The notes under the pieces are model-generated. The model had not been told where the DNA came from. It ran no database searches and saw only the letters and a list, made by a program, of their open reading frames with translations. Source: Clitopilus passeckerianus (taxonomy: Eukaryota > Basidiomycota > Agaricomycetes > Agaricales > Entolomataceae). Taken from it: DNA of 64,000 bases. How positions within the stretch are numbered: the first letter of the stretch is position 1; each line of letters opens with the position of its first letter. The position numbers were made by a program, and so were the translations under genes. Shown here one piece after another: positions 1-10,382 of this stretch. Where the stretch lies: assembly GCA_944990035.1 (NCBI GenBank), contig CALYLX010000106.1:62001-126000 (forward strand). Direction: 5' to 3'.

Positions 1-1401
1 ACGAAGAAGCTATCAAGTACGGACTGGCTGCAGTTGCTGCTAACTGGAATTTGGTAAGTGGCCTCTGCAACTGAATCGAAGCAACCGCTGATCTATCATG
101 TAGGCTGGTGTTGGAGGGTCCGTATTCCATCTACTTTCATACCAATACATCATGCTAACAATGATATAGAGTTACCCTTGGTGGTGGCTTCGGTTACCAA
201 ACCTCCACGCACGGTCTTGCGATCGATAACTTAGTTCAGTCCACGGTCGTTACAGCATCCGGCGAGGCTGTCGTAGCCTCAGCCACCTCTCATCCTGACC
301 TCTTCTGGGCAATTCGTGGTGGTGGATCCAACTTTGGTGTCGTCACCGAATTCGTCTTCAAGCTTCACCCTCAGCGAGCCACGGTCTACTTCGGCAAGCT
401 CACGTACTCCGTCGAGAAGGCTCAGCAGATCATTGAGGCCACCAAAACCTGGTGGGATGCCGCAGGCGAAAAGGAATCTATTACACAGGTTGCCATGGTC
501 AGCGAAGGCGGCGAGGTAATCTAATCTCCTCCCTCCTGTTGCACCAAGCTTCCAACTGACCACCATTTGCAGCCATCTATTGCGATTTACCCCTTCTATA
601 ATGGCACCGAGGATGAAGGCAGAGCTAATTTCAAGGCTTTCCTCGATATTGGTGAGTAGTGCTGGGTAGTTAACGTCCTCGAAATTGCTAATAGTCTGTA
701 GGCCCTGTTGAAGACTCCACGTCCGAGATCCCTTATGAATGTGTCAATAGCTCAATGGTACGTAGCTTTGGACTCCCGCTCGCCGATCTGATTCTCATAC
801 ATATGCTCGTCAGGACTTCGGCACTGCTCCCGGTCAAGGTATATACACCAAGTGTGTCACCAGAGTTACACCAGACTACAACGCCTTCTCTGCCGCCATC
901 GCACGCTCTGTCGAGACGAGCAAGTCCAACCACGGCATGCTTGCACAAACCGTTTATGAGTATCACCCAACTGGCAAGATTGACTCTGTCTCCAAGGACG
1001 CTACCGCCTTCAATCGTGGCCCAGCCAAGACTCACAACATCGTCCTGCACTTCTCCTGGCCCGGCTCTCAGGATAAGGAGCTTCACGACGGTAAGACGAA
1101 GGTAGATATCGCGCGTGAACTCGCGAAGGATATGGGAGACGTTATCACTGGCGGAAAGATGGCCTCGAACCTTGGCTACACCAACTTCGGTTCGTCGTTT
1201 TCTAATGTCTATGTGCGCTATAATACCTGACTGCGTTATTCTCCAACAGATAGCGACGCAAGTTATGTCAAGGAATCAGGGGCGATTGATGCCAGGGCGA
1301 AGGTCGCCTTTGGTGATCATTATACCCGACTTCAGACCGTCAAGAAGGAATATGATCCCGAATGTGTCTTCAACAAGTGGTTCCCCATCGTTCCCGCATA
1401 A
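1..1401 (+). CDS. FAD-linked oxidoreductase, BBE-like (5' end outside window)
   Basis: C-terminal part of a berberine-bridge-enzyme-like flavoprotein oxidase; such enzymes oxidise sugars, alcohols or secondary metabolites, often outside the cell. The sequence shows a glycine-rich FAD-binding stretch (VTLGGGFGYQTSTHG), the family signature HPDLFWAIRGGGSNFGVVTEF split over residues near 275-350, and a C-terminal BBE segment with GDHYTRLQTVKKEYDP and a terminal KWFPIVPA before TAA at 1399-1401. Several short GT-AG introns are needed: one after the codon for NL near base 51, one before the VTLGGG exon, and further ones around 520-570, 650-700, 760-840 and 1200-1255. The start codon and the N-terminal flavin-linking histidine lie upstream of the window. 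The exact substrate cannot be told. No frame break is seen in the conserved segments. Confidence 0.88.
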
Positions 1402-2137
1402 CTCTCCAACCTTGTCTGTACCCTTTTTCCAATGTACTATATGCCTAAAACGACCAATGCCTTCTGTAATCCTAACATACGAAAATCCAAGTCAACTTTG
1501 GCTCCCAGATCTATATCTCGCCTGGAATGGAGCTTTTCGTGGGGAAGAGGCAACTTGGGCGGTAAGCAGCATCGAGTCAGCACCGGCTTTCTTCGGCCGA
1601 AAGCGGTCCAGACCTGATATTTCCTAATCGGGGTTAACACTCCTTGATTCCGACCGTCATCACGAACATGCCTCCCATACCCAGATGCTTGCAAGTCCAG
1701 CGGCTTGCCTTCATTGCCTTCTCTATGCGGTAAATCCTACGGGCTCAGGAGGAGCATATGGAAGATAGATTGTGTAAAGTTGCATTGTCAATGGGCACAA
1801 ATCCGACGGACAAACAAAGGACCGGCGGATGAACAATGAAGCAGTGTTGGCCCACCCCTATCTAGTATCGAGAGAGCTCCTTGCAAGGAGAGAGTCGTTC
1901 TCTTGTGTTTTTAAGCCAGAGTCTGGCTACATACGACTGTTCGTCTCATTCTTGCCAGTTCACGATCATGTCGTAGCAGTTTTAAGAAACCTGCGACAGG
2001 AAACCTAGGGGGTTCGATGTAATCCTTGGCCGTTGGAATTGTTTCCCCGCATTCCGGATGATAATATTTTCTGCCGCCACATCCGCAATATTTATCGAGC
2101 AGAGAAGGTTTCTGCTCATCTTGCTTCTCCCTCCATC
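1402..2137. other. Intergenic spacer
   Basis: No convincing coding exon. Short open frames here lack family motifs and overlap antisense. It should hold the 3' end signals of the flavoprotein oxidase and the promoter of formamidase paralog 1; no clear TATA box or operator was recognised. Confidence 0.6.
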
Positions 2138-3280
2138 ATGTCCATTCATTCTATTCGCCGTTCACAGTGTCATCTCTCTTGGGACAACAGGCAAGTCGTT
2201 GGTAACAATTTCGCATTTAGACGATCTAACAGTCGCCTCTAGTATTCCCCCTGTCCTGCGTGTTAAATCTGGTGAAACTGTCGACTTCGATTGCTTGGAC
2301 TCGTCAAATGGTCAAATCACTCCGGAATCCAAGGCATCCGACATTCCTCTCCTCGATCTTTCCAAGCTCGACCAAGTCAACGGCCCGATCTACGTAGAGG
2401 GGGCTCATCCTGGGGATACCCTTCAGGTCGACGTTCTCGCTGTTGATACCGCCGATTGGGGTTGGACCGCTCTCCTTCCTGGCTTCGGCCTCCTGCAGGA
2501 GGAGTTCCCAGGAACTGTCTTGAAGGTCTGGAAGTTGAACAAAGAGGAAGGGTTCGCCTATCTGGACGATGAAGAGCGCATCAAGGTTCCCCTCAACCCC
2601 TTCTGTGGTGAGATGGGTGTTGCCCCTGCCGAGAAAGGCCCTCACTCGACGATCCCGCCCATGAACACTGGAGGAAATATCGACACGAAGCACCTTCGTG
2701 CGGGCGCAACTCTCTATCTCCCCATAGAAGTCGAAGGAGCTCTCTTCTCTATTGGGGTAAGCTTCCGAGAACGCTACCTGCCCACCTACTAACCTATTCC
2801 TCCAGGATGGTCACGCCGCTCAAGGCGATGGAGGTTAGCTATATTCTCCGCTCTTCCTTCAAATCTTGTTTACCGATCCACTCAGAGGTCTCGGGCTGTG
2901 CTCTCGAAACCCCTGTCAAAGTTAAGGTTCGCTTGACGGTCAGGAAGGATAGGTCGTACACGAAGACACCACACTTCGTCAGCCCACCTCTCAAGCACGA
3001 GACCGGGGAATATTATTGCACGACTGGAGTGGAATCCGATCTCCTCCAGGCCGCCCAGGTCGCCGTGAGGGAGATGATAAAGTTCCTGGTCGCGACTCAT
3101 AACATTACAAGGGTTCAAGCCTACATGTTATGCAGCATCGTTGGCGACCTCAAGATTCACGAAGCTGTTGATATGCCTAACTACGTTGTAAGTTTCTCCC
3201 TCCTCATTGTCTTTTTAACCGTACTCAAGCAGCTTTAGGTCGGCATAACTATCCCTCGTCATATATTACTAAATGTCTAG
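2138..3280 (+). CDS. Acetamidase/formamidase family protein, paralog 1
   Basis: Member of the FmdA/AmdA amidohydrolase family, which hydrolyses formamide or acetamide to ammonia and the acid and is cytosolic in fungi. Start MSIHSIRRS at 2138 aligns with the start of paralog 2 at 32483. Five exons fit: 2138-2190, 2243-2756, 2806-2833, 2886-3187 and 3239-3280, giving about 312 residues in one frame. Hallmarks are SGETVDFDCLDSSNGQIT, VNGPIYVEGAHPGDTLQVDV, ADWGWTALLPGFGLL, CGEMGVAPAEKGPHSTIPP, GGNIDTKHL and the metal-site-like DGHAAQGDGE across two exons. The first intron begins GC rather than GT, which the neighbouring frame requires. The C-terminus (TIPRHILLNV) differs from that of paralog 2. 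The protein looks intact; substrate choice between formamide and acetamide is unknown. Confidence 0.85.
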
Positions 3281-4804
3281 ACTGTCGTATCTACTCAATC
3301 AATCAATCATATATTCGACCTCTTCCACGCTGAAGCGCACTGCTAGCCTGTCGGACGAACCGATGGTTTGTTATTGCTACTTGACTGGTTACTAGTTCAG
3401 TGATTTCATGGTGATTGTAATCTGTTGTTGCATAAAGTCAAATCGTTCCTACAGAACAGTTGTATGAAGTCTGTTGAAGGTTGTAATTGGTCTCTATGGC
3501 CAACATCTCGCGCAAAATACCCATGGAGGAGGAGGAGGAGGGACGACTCTGAAAATCATTCGGAGATCGGAGTTATTATGAATCCACGACATTCAACACG
3601 CCCTATCTTGACACGACACCCGAAGCAAATCCGTCAGAACGTACTCGTAGCAACAGAATCCCGGGCATACCTAGCGTAGACCGTTGTATGACCATAACCC
3701 TGGTCGCCACTCGCTTTCCGTCCTCACATCTTTACCGACATGCCGCATGGGCGGTAAGTAGATGCATTGACCTATCCCGTTTCGCGCTGCGGCGGGTCGG
3801 GGAGACGAGGGTTGACATGTCGACAAGTCACCAGTTGCCGAGGTGGAACCAGATAGGAGGTCGGATGTGTGAACGATCTTGGTGTAGCAATCAAAGGTAT
3901 CTACCAACCTCAAAAGAAAACAATTGGCTTCGTTCAGGGCCCAGTTTTTCGCTGGCTGCTTGCTGCTCTAGTACTCTATATTCTGATCACGTTTGAAGCG
4001 AAAATGGGGTCCGCAAATGTCCATATGTCGAGAGTGGTCGCAAGTTCGAGCTGGTCATATTAACGGGTGGCTCAGTACGGGGAGACATAGGTTAATGCCC
4101 CTTGGGCGTATTTGGGAGCGGGTGGGGGCATCCTAAGTCGGGTACGTTCACACGTTGAGATGAGGCGGGTAGTCAGGTAGCCATGTCGATATTTGGCTCA
4201 GGAGGCCAACATAATCTAACTCTTTTTTGGCCGGGAGGTCTTCCACGTGTTTTACGGAGGAAATATGACGGCCTCAAATGGGTCCCGTAGCTGACGCCCG
4301 TCAGAGAGGGTTTGAGGGTGGTTAGGTTTCACCACTATCGCCCGCTGCAGCAGGGAGGCCCGGTGGCGGGTGTGGGGTACAAATTGCATCTTCAAGGCCA
4401 CCAGGTAATAAGTCCAGGTTCTCGGGTGAAATTATGAGTGAAGGCAGCTTAGGTAACATATGGGGAAATGTTCGACGCCGATGGTTATATTGGTAGTGCT
4501 TAAGCGAATAAAGGAAGAAAGGTGGAAAAGATGGGTCAGTATTCGTCGTCCCGAAAGTCGCCTACTGAGGACTTGGACCGAAAGCTTTAGAATTAATTGC
4601 ATGTAGTGAAGAGGAATAACGACATTTTATTAATAAGTACGAGTATTTCGCCTTAGCACCTTGTCAATGCAAATTTCGCTATTTCCTGACGGCCGTTGTC
4701 AAGAATAGTCGCAAACGTATACTCGCTCTCAAAACGATGTGATATAATTTTTTGAGGTCTTGTTGAGCAAATACGTCAATAAAGGTATCATCTTGGAAGA
4801 ACAC
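3281..4804. other. 1.5-kb gene-free spacer at island edge
   Basis: No open frame here carries a recognisable motif or a plausible exon chain. It marks the left edge of the accessory island that starts with the Crinkler-type fragments. No terminal repeats or target duplications were found in it. Confidence 0.55.
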
Positions 4805-5170
4805 TTAAACAAACTCACTCGGGTGTGGGTTTTGAGGCTTTGTGGTACGGCAGTCGAGGATTATGTAGTCGTCAAGGGGAAGGTTCGTGGCATACACCCC
4901 AGACGAGGAAAACCGACCTGAATGTTCCGCAAGTCGGTCGCCGTCGCGAAGGAGTTCGATTCCCCATTTCTTCGACTGTACGTAGAAATTAACTCGACCA
5001 CTGCATGTTCCAAATTCTGGGAATGTCAACAGGCAGCCCCGAGTATATAAATGGCTGCAGCGATAAAATTCGTCTTGATACTGTGCTTCTGGAGGTCGCT
5101 GAACACAGCCTGGGTCTATTCTTCGTTCACTCGAGACTATCCTTGCACTGTGGACCCAGATCGTAAGGAA
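4805..5170 (-). pseudogene. Crinkler-type C-terminal nuclease-like domain, detached
   Basis: Minus-strand frame carrying the C-terminal domain of basidiomycete Crinkler-like (CR) effectors. Recognisable pieces are RPPEAQYQDEFYR, GCLLTFPEFGTCSGRVNFYV, KKWGIELLRDGDRLAEHSGRF and LDDYIILDCRTTKP. In the CR literature this region is assigned to the restriction-endonuclease (PD-(D/E)XK) fold. From memory of relatives, the segment here reading GRVNFYV usually has Asp where this copy has Asn, so activity may be lost; that is inference. The coding homology begins abruptly near 5170, where the insertion at 5171-7133 starts, and resumes beyond it with the NTPase portion. No start codon of its own is supported. 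Intact members act as host-directed or inter-organismal effectors; this copy is a remnant. Confidence 0.7.
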
Positions 5171-7133
5171 TTTCAGTGCAAAAGTGGCTGAAAGCTGATT
5201 TTCTTCTGTTAAACCACTGAATACGGGGTGGCTGAAAGTAACGTTGAAATTCAGTGGCCAAACTTCCACACAAAATCATGTGAAATTCCAACCCCATGTT
5301 GCCTCAATAGTTATACTATCAAACTGGCCACTGAATTTGATCGTTTCACTCAGCGGTTGTTTTTCAGCTGCTGGTTTTTGACACAATAATAATGAATTTC
5401 TGCTATCCATTCTAAAGCTTATATATATATCCTTCATGTATCAATGTATTCTGAGTCAATTATCTTTCTGAGCATCCAAACAATTCTTGGCATAGCCATA
5501 ATAGCTAGTAGTATCGAATGAAAGTTTTGACTCATGACGGTTGAGTGAGAGTGACCAAACCATGTTCAAGTTGATCCTGGTGCTCTAATTCTTGAAGTTC
5601 CGAGGCTTGGTGGTACCCAAGTTGCCTGTGATTCATCTATCGCGACTCAAAGTACTCAACGGGGGAGGTGCATTTCACTCTGACCACTGGCAGTTAATCA
5701 TTGTCGGCCGCGTCGTCTGCATGCATGCTTTGGACTTAGCAACTTTTCTCGAGCAAGGCTACAAATAAGCCGCAACAGACTTCACGTGGTTTTGAGTTGA
5801 TCAACAACTGTTGACGCCTTCAGGCTTCCCCTCTTCTCTTCACCTCTCTTCGTCGACGCACGGCAATTTCGGTAACGTCAACAGCAACTTTCAAAGAAGA
5901 CTACTCATCTCGGATGGCTTGACTATGCGTCGCCGACCACACACCCACCTGGAGTTGACTGTGTGTCATCCAGGTGATTCTGGCCTTTGGGGAGTTGACT
6001 CTGCGTCATCCTCTGGTTGCTCAGGGAAAGCATCCTTTGGTCTACGTGGTAAACTACACAGAGCTCATATGGTTTCACTTCCTTGAGAGACTGTGCCTCC
6101 CAAGGTGCCAGACGGCAGACAAGGTACATACCTTGTCTGCCGTCTGGCACCTTTAACAACGCTCACCTCTTTTACCTTCATAGACGTTAAAACTTGACAC
6201 CACCTGGTGGATCAGCACGTCTACCCCTTTCCGTCATTGTATCCGTCCATTTCTCTCTGTCGTCAGGTACATTCGTTGTCAACTCCTATAAGCCACTATC
6301 TAACAACTTACCAGGTACTATACTCATAACTCTTTGGCAATACTCACAACCTTATGATCACCCACATACCCACTGGGTGCTATCTCGTGGCTCCAGCTTG
6401 TGTATAATCTCTCAACCGTAGCGATGCTTGCATGTGAGTACCATCCATATTTTTCGACAGAGTGCTGGTACTAATATCTGCATTGTCTAGCTCTATCGCC
6501 ACCGGTAACAGGAATTTTGAAGCTTCTTTGCAAAGTGCAAAGCCAATACATGGGTGGCTTCATCTGGTCTACAATGTGGGTAAACAGAAGTAGCATATCT
6601 GTTGTGTTAATTAGGAGTTCGTACAATCTATAACCTGTTCTCCAAATAATCTTGAGCTTCAATGTGAGGGAATTGAAGCCTGAAGAGGGTAAAATTCATA
6701 CTGCCCTATTGTGGGTTCTATTCACTGAAATTTGTTGTACAAGCTACTGAAATTCACCCCATTGAGCATTAACCGAGGGAGATGACCACTGAAATCGGTC
6801 AAAATCTGTATGAATTTTCGACTATTCAAGCTATCACCCTGCGGCTGAAATTCACCAAGTTATTCCGACGCCGTGATACCGAATCATGACTTTTGGTGAG
6901 GAGTTGTGACAAGGAAATTCAATCCTTTTTGCACTGAAAATCACGCTAGTGGCGAATAAATTTCATTCATTATGAAGCCAAATTTCTGTACAAACCACAA
7001 CGAATAACATCCATCTCGCGGGCGAAATTTCAACGCCTTATGAGTGAACTCAGGGCTGATTTCCACCTTTTCGTGGCGGAATTTCTGATACTTTTCATCC
7101 TCCTTGAGTCAGAATGGACCACTGAAATTCATG
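5171..7133. mobile_element. Putative DNA insertion with inverted GAATTTCAGTG ends, splitting the Crinkler body
   Basis: The reading homology of the Crinkler-type gene stops near 5170 and resumes near 7134. The intervening DNA begins with GAATTTCAGTG and ends with its reverse complement CACTGAAATTC, an 11-bp terminal inverted repeat. More copies of the same motif in both orientations crowd the outer few hundred bases (for example near 5250, 5325, 6725, 6755, 6790). This subterminal repeat pattern is typical of non-autonomous DNA transposons. No transposase frame is visible inside, and I could not find a target-site duplication, so the exact ends are uncertain. The interior holds the long palindrome at 6102-6153. 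Confidence 0.5.
6102..6153. repeat. Near-perfect palindrome, 25-bp arms with 2-nt spacer
   Basis: Positions 6102-6126 and 6129-6153 are exact reverse complements, separated only by CA at 6127-6128. The arm begins AAGGTGCCAGACGGCAGACA and the right arm mirrors it; bases 6101 and 6154 no longer pair. It lies in the middle of the insertion at 5171-7133. Such a structure could extrude as a cruciform or fold as an RNA hairpin. No coding role is apparent. Confidence 0.9.
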
Positions 7134-8460
7134 ACCCTGCGGGTCCACAGTGCTTGGATCGAATAAACGAATGACAGCCTGAGTGAACTCCAGGAGGCTG
7201 CATGCTGGTAATACAGGGGAATCAAAGTCCATGAACAGCATCCATTCTGTGCACCACTGGTGCAGTGGCGATGCAAAAGAATAAAGGGTCCGTGGTTTGC
7301 GATGGGATCCAATGTCTTCACGGTTTAGCCACCCCATCCAGAACAGTAAAGGTATGACTTTGTGAAGTCATCTTCCGAGCCATCAGTCTCGATAGATTGC
7401 CTTTGAATAACAGAGGAAAGGGCTTCATAGACATCCACCCGTCGAACGTTGTTGCCGCCGGGTAAGCCTCTCAAAAAAATCATACTCTCAAATGTGAGTT
7501 TCTCCATAAACTTGTCCAGAGAGATTTCCGCTTGAAATATGTTCCAAGTGAACTTTCCGAGCTCGGAACAGTGTTTCATTCGCTTGTATGGCTAGAAAAG
7601 CTTCAGGTAAATCTCGCATTCATTGAATATGATACAAATTACATCTTGAGCTTCTATGATTGTGAGACAGTCATTGATGGCCCCGGTATGACCTCCAGTC
7701 ATTTTGAATAGTCCGTCGAGGAACGTTTTGTCCAAGCAGCACCGATCCATTCCTTTATACCTCCTCTGAATTGCATCATCGAATTCTTCTCTAGAGAAAA
7801 GAAGCCCAACAGCTGCTAGGCTATCGTCAAAGACAACTGGCTGTAGCATGATTATCTGTTTAGCTGGAATCCAGGTTGGTAACGCGGTTTGGGGTCCAGG
7901 GCCCGACAATGCGCTGCCGTAGCCCGCGAAAATGACCGTGTAAACATTTGACTGATGATGCAGTTCTAGGAAGAATTGTTTCTAGAGGTTCTTGTCAGAA
8001 TATGTTGTCTGTCCCTCGTCAAAAATCAGGACCGTTGGATTTTGCGGTTCGTCAACCAAGCCACGCTCTTGGAGGCTTGACCACCAGTCCTGTCGATCAT
8101 CCGTCTCTCACCTGGCAATGATTATTACAGTTGCCAAGGGGTCCCGGACCTTCACCTTGACATATCTGCCTAACAATTCGGCAAGAATTGTCTTTCCGCT
8201 CCCAGAAGTCCCACGAGTCTAACAGGTCTGATAAGTTGGACCCAAAAGGCTGAAAACCGCTTTAACGAACCCAAATGAAGTGGTATTCCTTCAATTTCTT
8301 CCACAAACTTGCTACAGTACTTTCCCGCCGGCAAGTGAATACTGTGAAAGACTTAGCCGAGAGCGCAGGGAAAAGGGAAGGGTACAGGTGCTCACCATCG
8401 ATGGTATATACCAAACCCGAGTTGCTAGATTCAGAACTGGAAGCCGAAACTCTGGAGTCA
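7095..8460 (-). pseudogene. Crinkler-type P-loop NTPase module, copy 2 (degenerate)
   Basis: Second of two tandem NTPase modules of a CR/Crinkler-like protein, read on the minus strand. It contains a Walker A motif (GTSGSGKTI) near 8180-8210, a Walker B-like LIFDEGQTTYSD near 7995-8035, and the family blocks LAAVGLLFSREEFDDAIQRR, GLFKMTGGHTGAINDCLTI and LHQWCTEWMLFMD followed by LLEFTQAVIRLFDPST. The last block normally leads straight into the nuclease-like domain, here displaced to 4805-5170 by the insertion. Stop codons and frame changes occur just before Walker A and after TTYSD, so it cannot be read as one open gene. It parallels copy 1 along its length, which suggests a tandem duplication of the module or of two genes. 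Confidence 0.65.
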
Positions 8461-8503
8461 TGAGAACTGGATGGAGACATCATTGAGCCTAATAAAACAA
8501 GGT

Positions 8504-9545
8504 TCAGAATTGAAGGAAGAACCAAGGGGGACTTGAAAACGCACCGGGTACACATACAAGCAAAATATCATTTAGTTGGAGGCCAAGCTTCGTCAACACC
8601 GTTCTTGTCTTGAGCTGTTGGTTTTTCTTCGTGGACATCCGCACGTGGAACGTCATAAACTCTTGGTAAGCCTCTTGCGAAAGCCGACGTGTTGTGACTG
8701 AGCTGCTCAAGAAACTTGTCGGACGAGATTTCCATTTTGAAGGTCTTCCAAGTAAATAACTCGAGGTCGGGCTCGTCTTTTCCCCGCTGATACGGCTGAG
8801 GGTACTCATGGTCAGCTCGAGCGCATTATAAAAGACACCACTTACCTCTCGAAAAAAGATTTCTATAATGCTGAGACAATCAACAATTGCGCCTATATGG
8901 CCGCCTGTTATTTTGAACAGTCCACCGAGGAAGGCTTCATCGAAGGCACATCCATCCTTTCCTTTATACAATCGCTGAATGGTGTCGTTAAATTCATCCC
9001 TTGTGAGCAGAAGCCCCACAGCTGTGAGATCATTGTAATGATCAATGGGTCGTAGCGTAACTTCATGGCGAGCTAGACCCCGCCTCTCGGGCGACCAATT
9101 GGGGGCCAACGGGAGGTTCCTATTGCTACCAGAAAGAGCCACGAAGATGTTTTCCCAATTGGGGACAACCTTGATGAAGAGGTCCCAGAGTTGCACATCC
9201 GAATACATCGTCTGGGCGTTATCAAAAATAAGGAGACTCGTTTTATCCTGGTCGGTGGTCAAACCGTGCTTTTTGAGGTTTTTGTTCCAGTGCATTGGAT
9301 CTTCTTTCTGCCAAAGAGTAAGAACAATCACATTTATTGAAGGGTTTTTCGTCTTGACATGGCGGTATAACAATTTGGTGAGAGTTGACTTTCCACTTCC
9401 TGGTGTTCCACAAACCTTTTAGGTCCAATAAGTCGCGGTCATGAGCCGAAACCTCTCAGACGAACCCAGACAATGTGGTACTGCTCTAGTTGCTTCCAAA
9501 TCCCTGCTACAGTGTCCTCTCTCCAGGAAGTTGAGGCTATACAAG
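8504..9545 (-). pseudogene. Crinkler-type P-loop NTPase module, copy 1
   Basis: Better preserved NTPase module on the minus strand. It has a Walker A motif (CGTPGSGKSTLTKLLYRH) near 9370-9420, Walker B-like TSLLIFDNAQTMYSD near 9200-9245, then ALSGSNRNLPLAPNWSPERR, LTAVGLLLTRDEFNDTIQRL, FLGGLFKITGGHIGAIVDCL and IIEIFFREV. An exon join is needed after that block, where a parallel segment (TWKTFKMEISSDKFLEQLS) in another frame continues the homology to copy 2. Upstream the shared lead-in (TVAGIWKQLEQYHIVWVR) is present but interrupted before Walker A. CR NTPases are STAND/ATPase-like modules thought to control the attached nuclease. No header domain precedes it. Confidence 0.65.
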
Positions 9546-10382
9546 CTTAAGCCGAGACCTGGAACCGAAAGGGCTGAGGGAGCTTACCATTAGGGTCTTT
9601 CAAAGTTGAAAGGTTTCGTCCCATTAATGGGTATTCCGCTACCTCCCCTATTTGTCCCTTGCTTTAAACAGAGAGTTTTGCATGTATACTTTTCACCATT
9701 CTCAACTTCAGACCGAAAAACAGATAGAGGCATGACTTTGAACCAACGAACATTAGAGTAGTGGACAATGGGAATATGCATGTAGTATTGGTCCAGCGGC
9801 GTGAGCTGATGTCGGATTAGAGAGCAACAACGATGGAGCAGCTGATCCTGGCCGATGACACATTAAAGAATGAAATAGCGCATGTATCCATATTCTCCGA
9901 TTGCCCAAGAAGCACGAAGCCACTGTAATATTGAATGTGCCCTGGCTTCAGTGGCCCTATCATTCCTTACATCCGTAGTCTGAAATTCTAGTCCTATCAG
10001 GCTTGAATGGGCCCATGTCAGGCATGACCGCCAGCCGATGGCTGTTAGCATGATTACTAGGCTTGGATTAGCCCACATTAGAGACCAACGAAGCTGTGGC
10101 AGCTGATCCCGACTGATGGCACATCGAATAATGTGCCTGAGTTCAGTGCCCCCGTCATTCTTGCCATGAGACACTTATCGGATGTAGAATCCATGTGTGG
10201 TCGGAAATTCTAGTCGTGCCGGCTAATTGCTATTGGTTACGCAGTCCTATCAAGCTTGAACGGCCCATGACAGGAGACAATCAGCGGAACGGTCAGCTGA
10301 TGCTGAGCAAATGTTCGGTCGCTCAGCCGATCTCATTTTGTCGGGAATTTTACGAATCCGATCGATTCCAACAACTTGCACC
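9546..10382. other. Spacer upstream of Crinkler remnant and unknown gene
   Basis: Holds a short minus-strand frame at 9590-9781 with no recognisable family and repeated phrases around 9780-10300 (for example variants of AGCTGATCC with GATGGCACAT or GATGACACAT). No Crinkler header domain was found here although this is where one would be expected. It may include the left end of the KDZ/Tet-JBP unit, but no terminal inverted repeat was recognised. Confidence 0.45.

Noticed and set aside
3425..4063. Possible gene in the spacer after formamidase 1
   Set aside because: Short frames on both strands with no motif, no plausible splice chain and unusual composition.
8504..9428. Plus-strand open frames across the Crinkler NTPase (for example near 9045-9422)
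   Set aside because: They are antisense shadows of the NTPase codons and carry no motifs.
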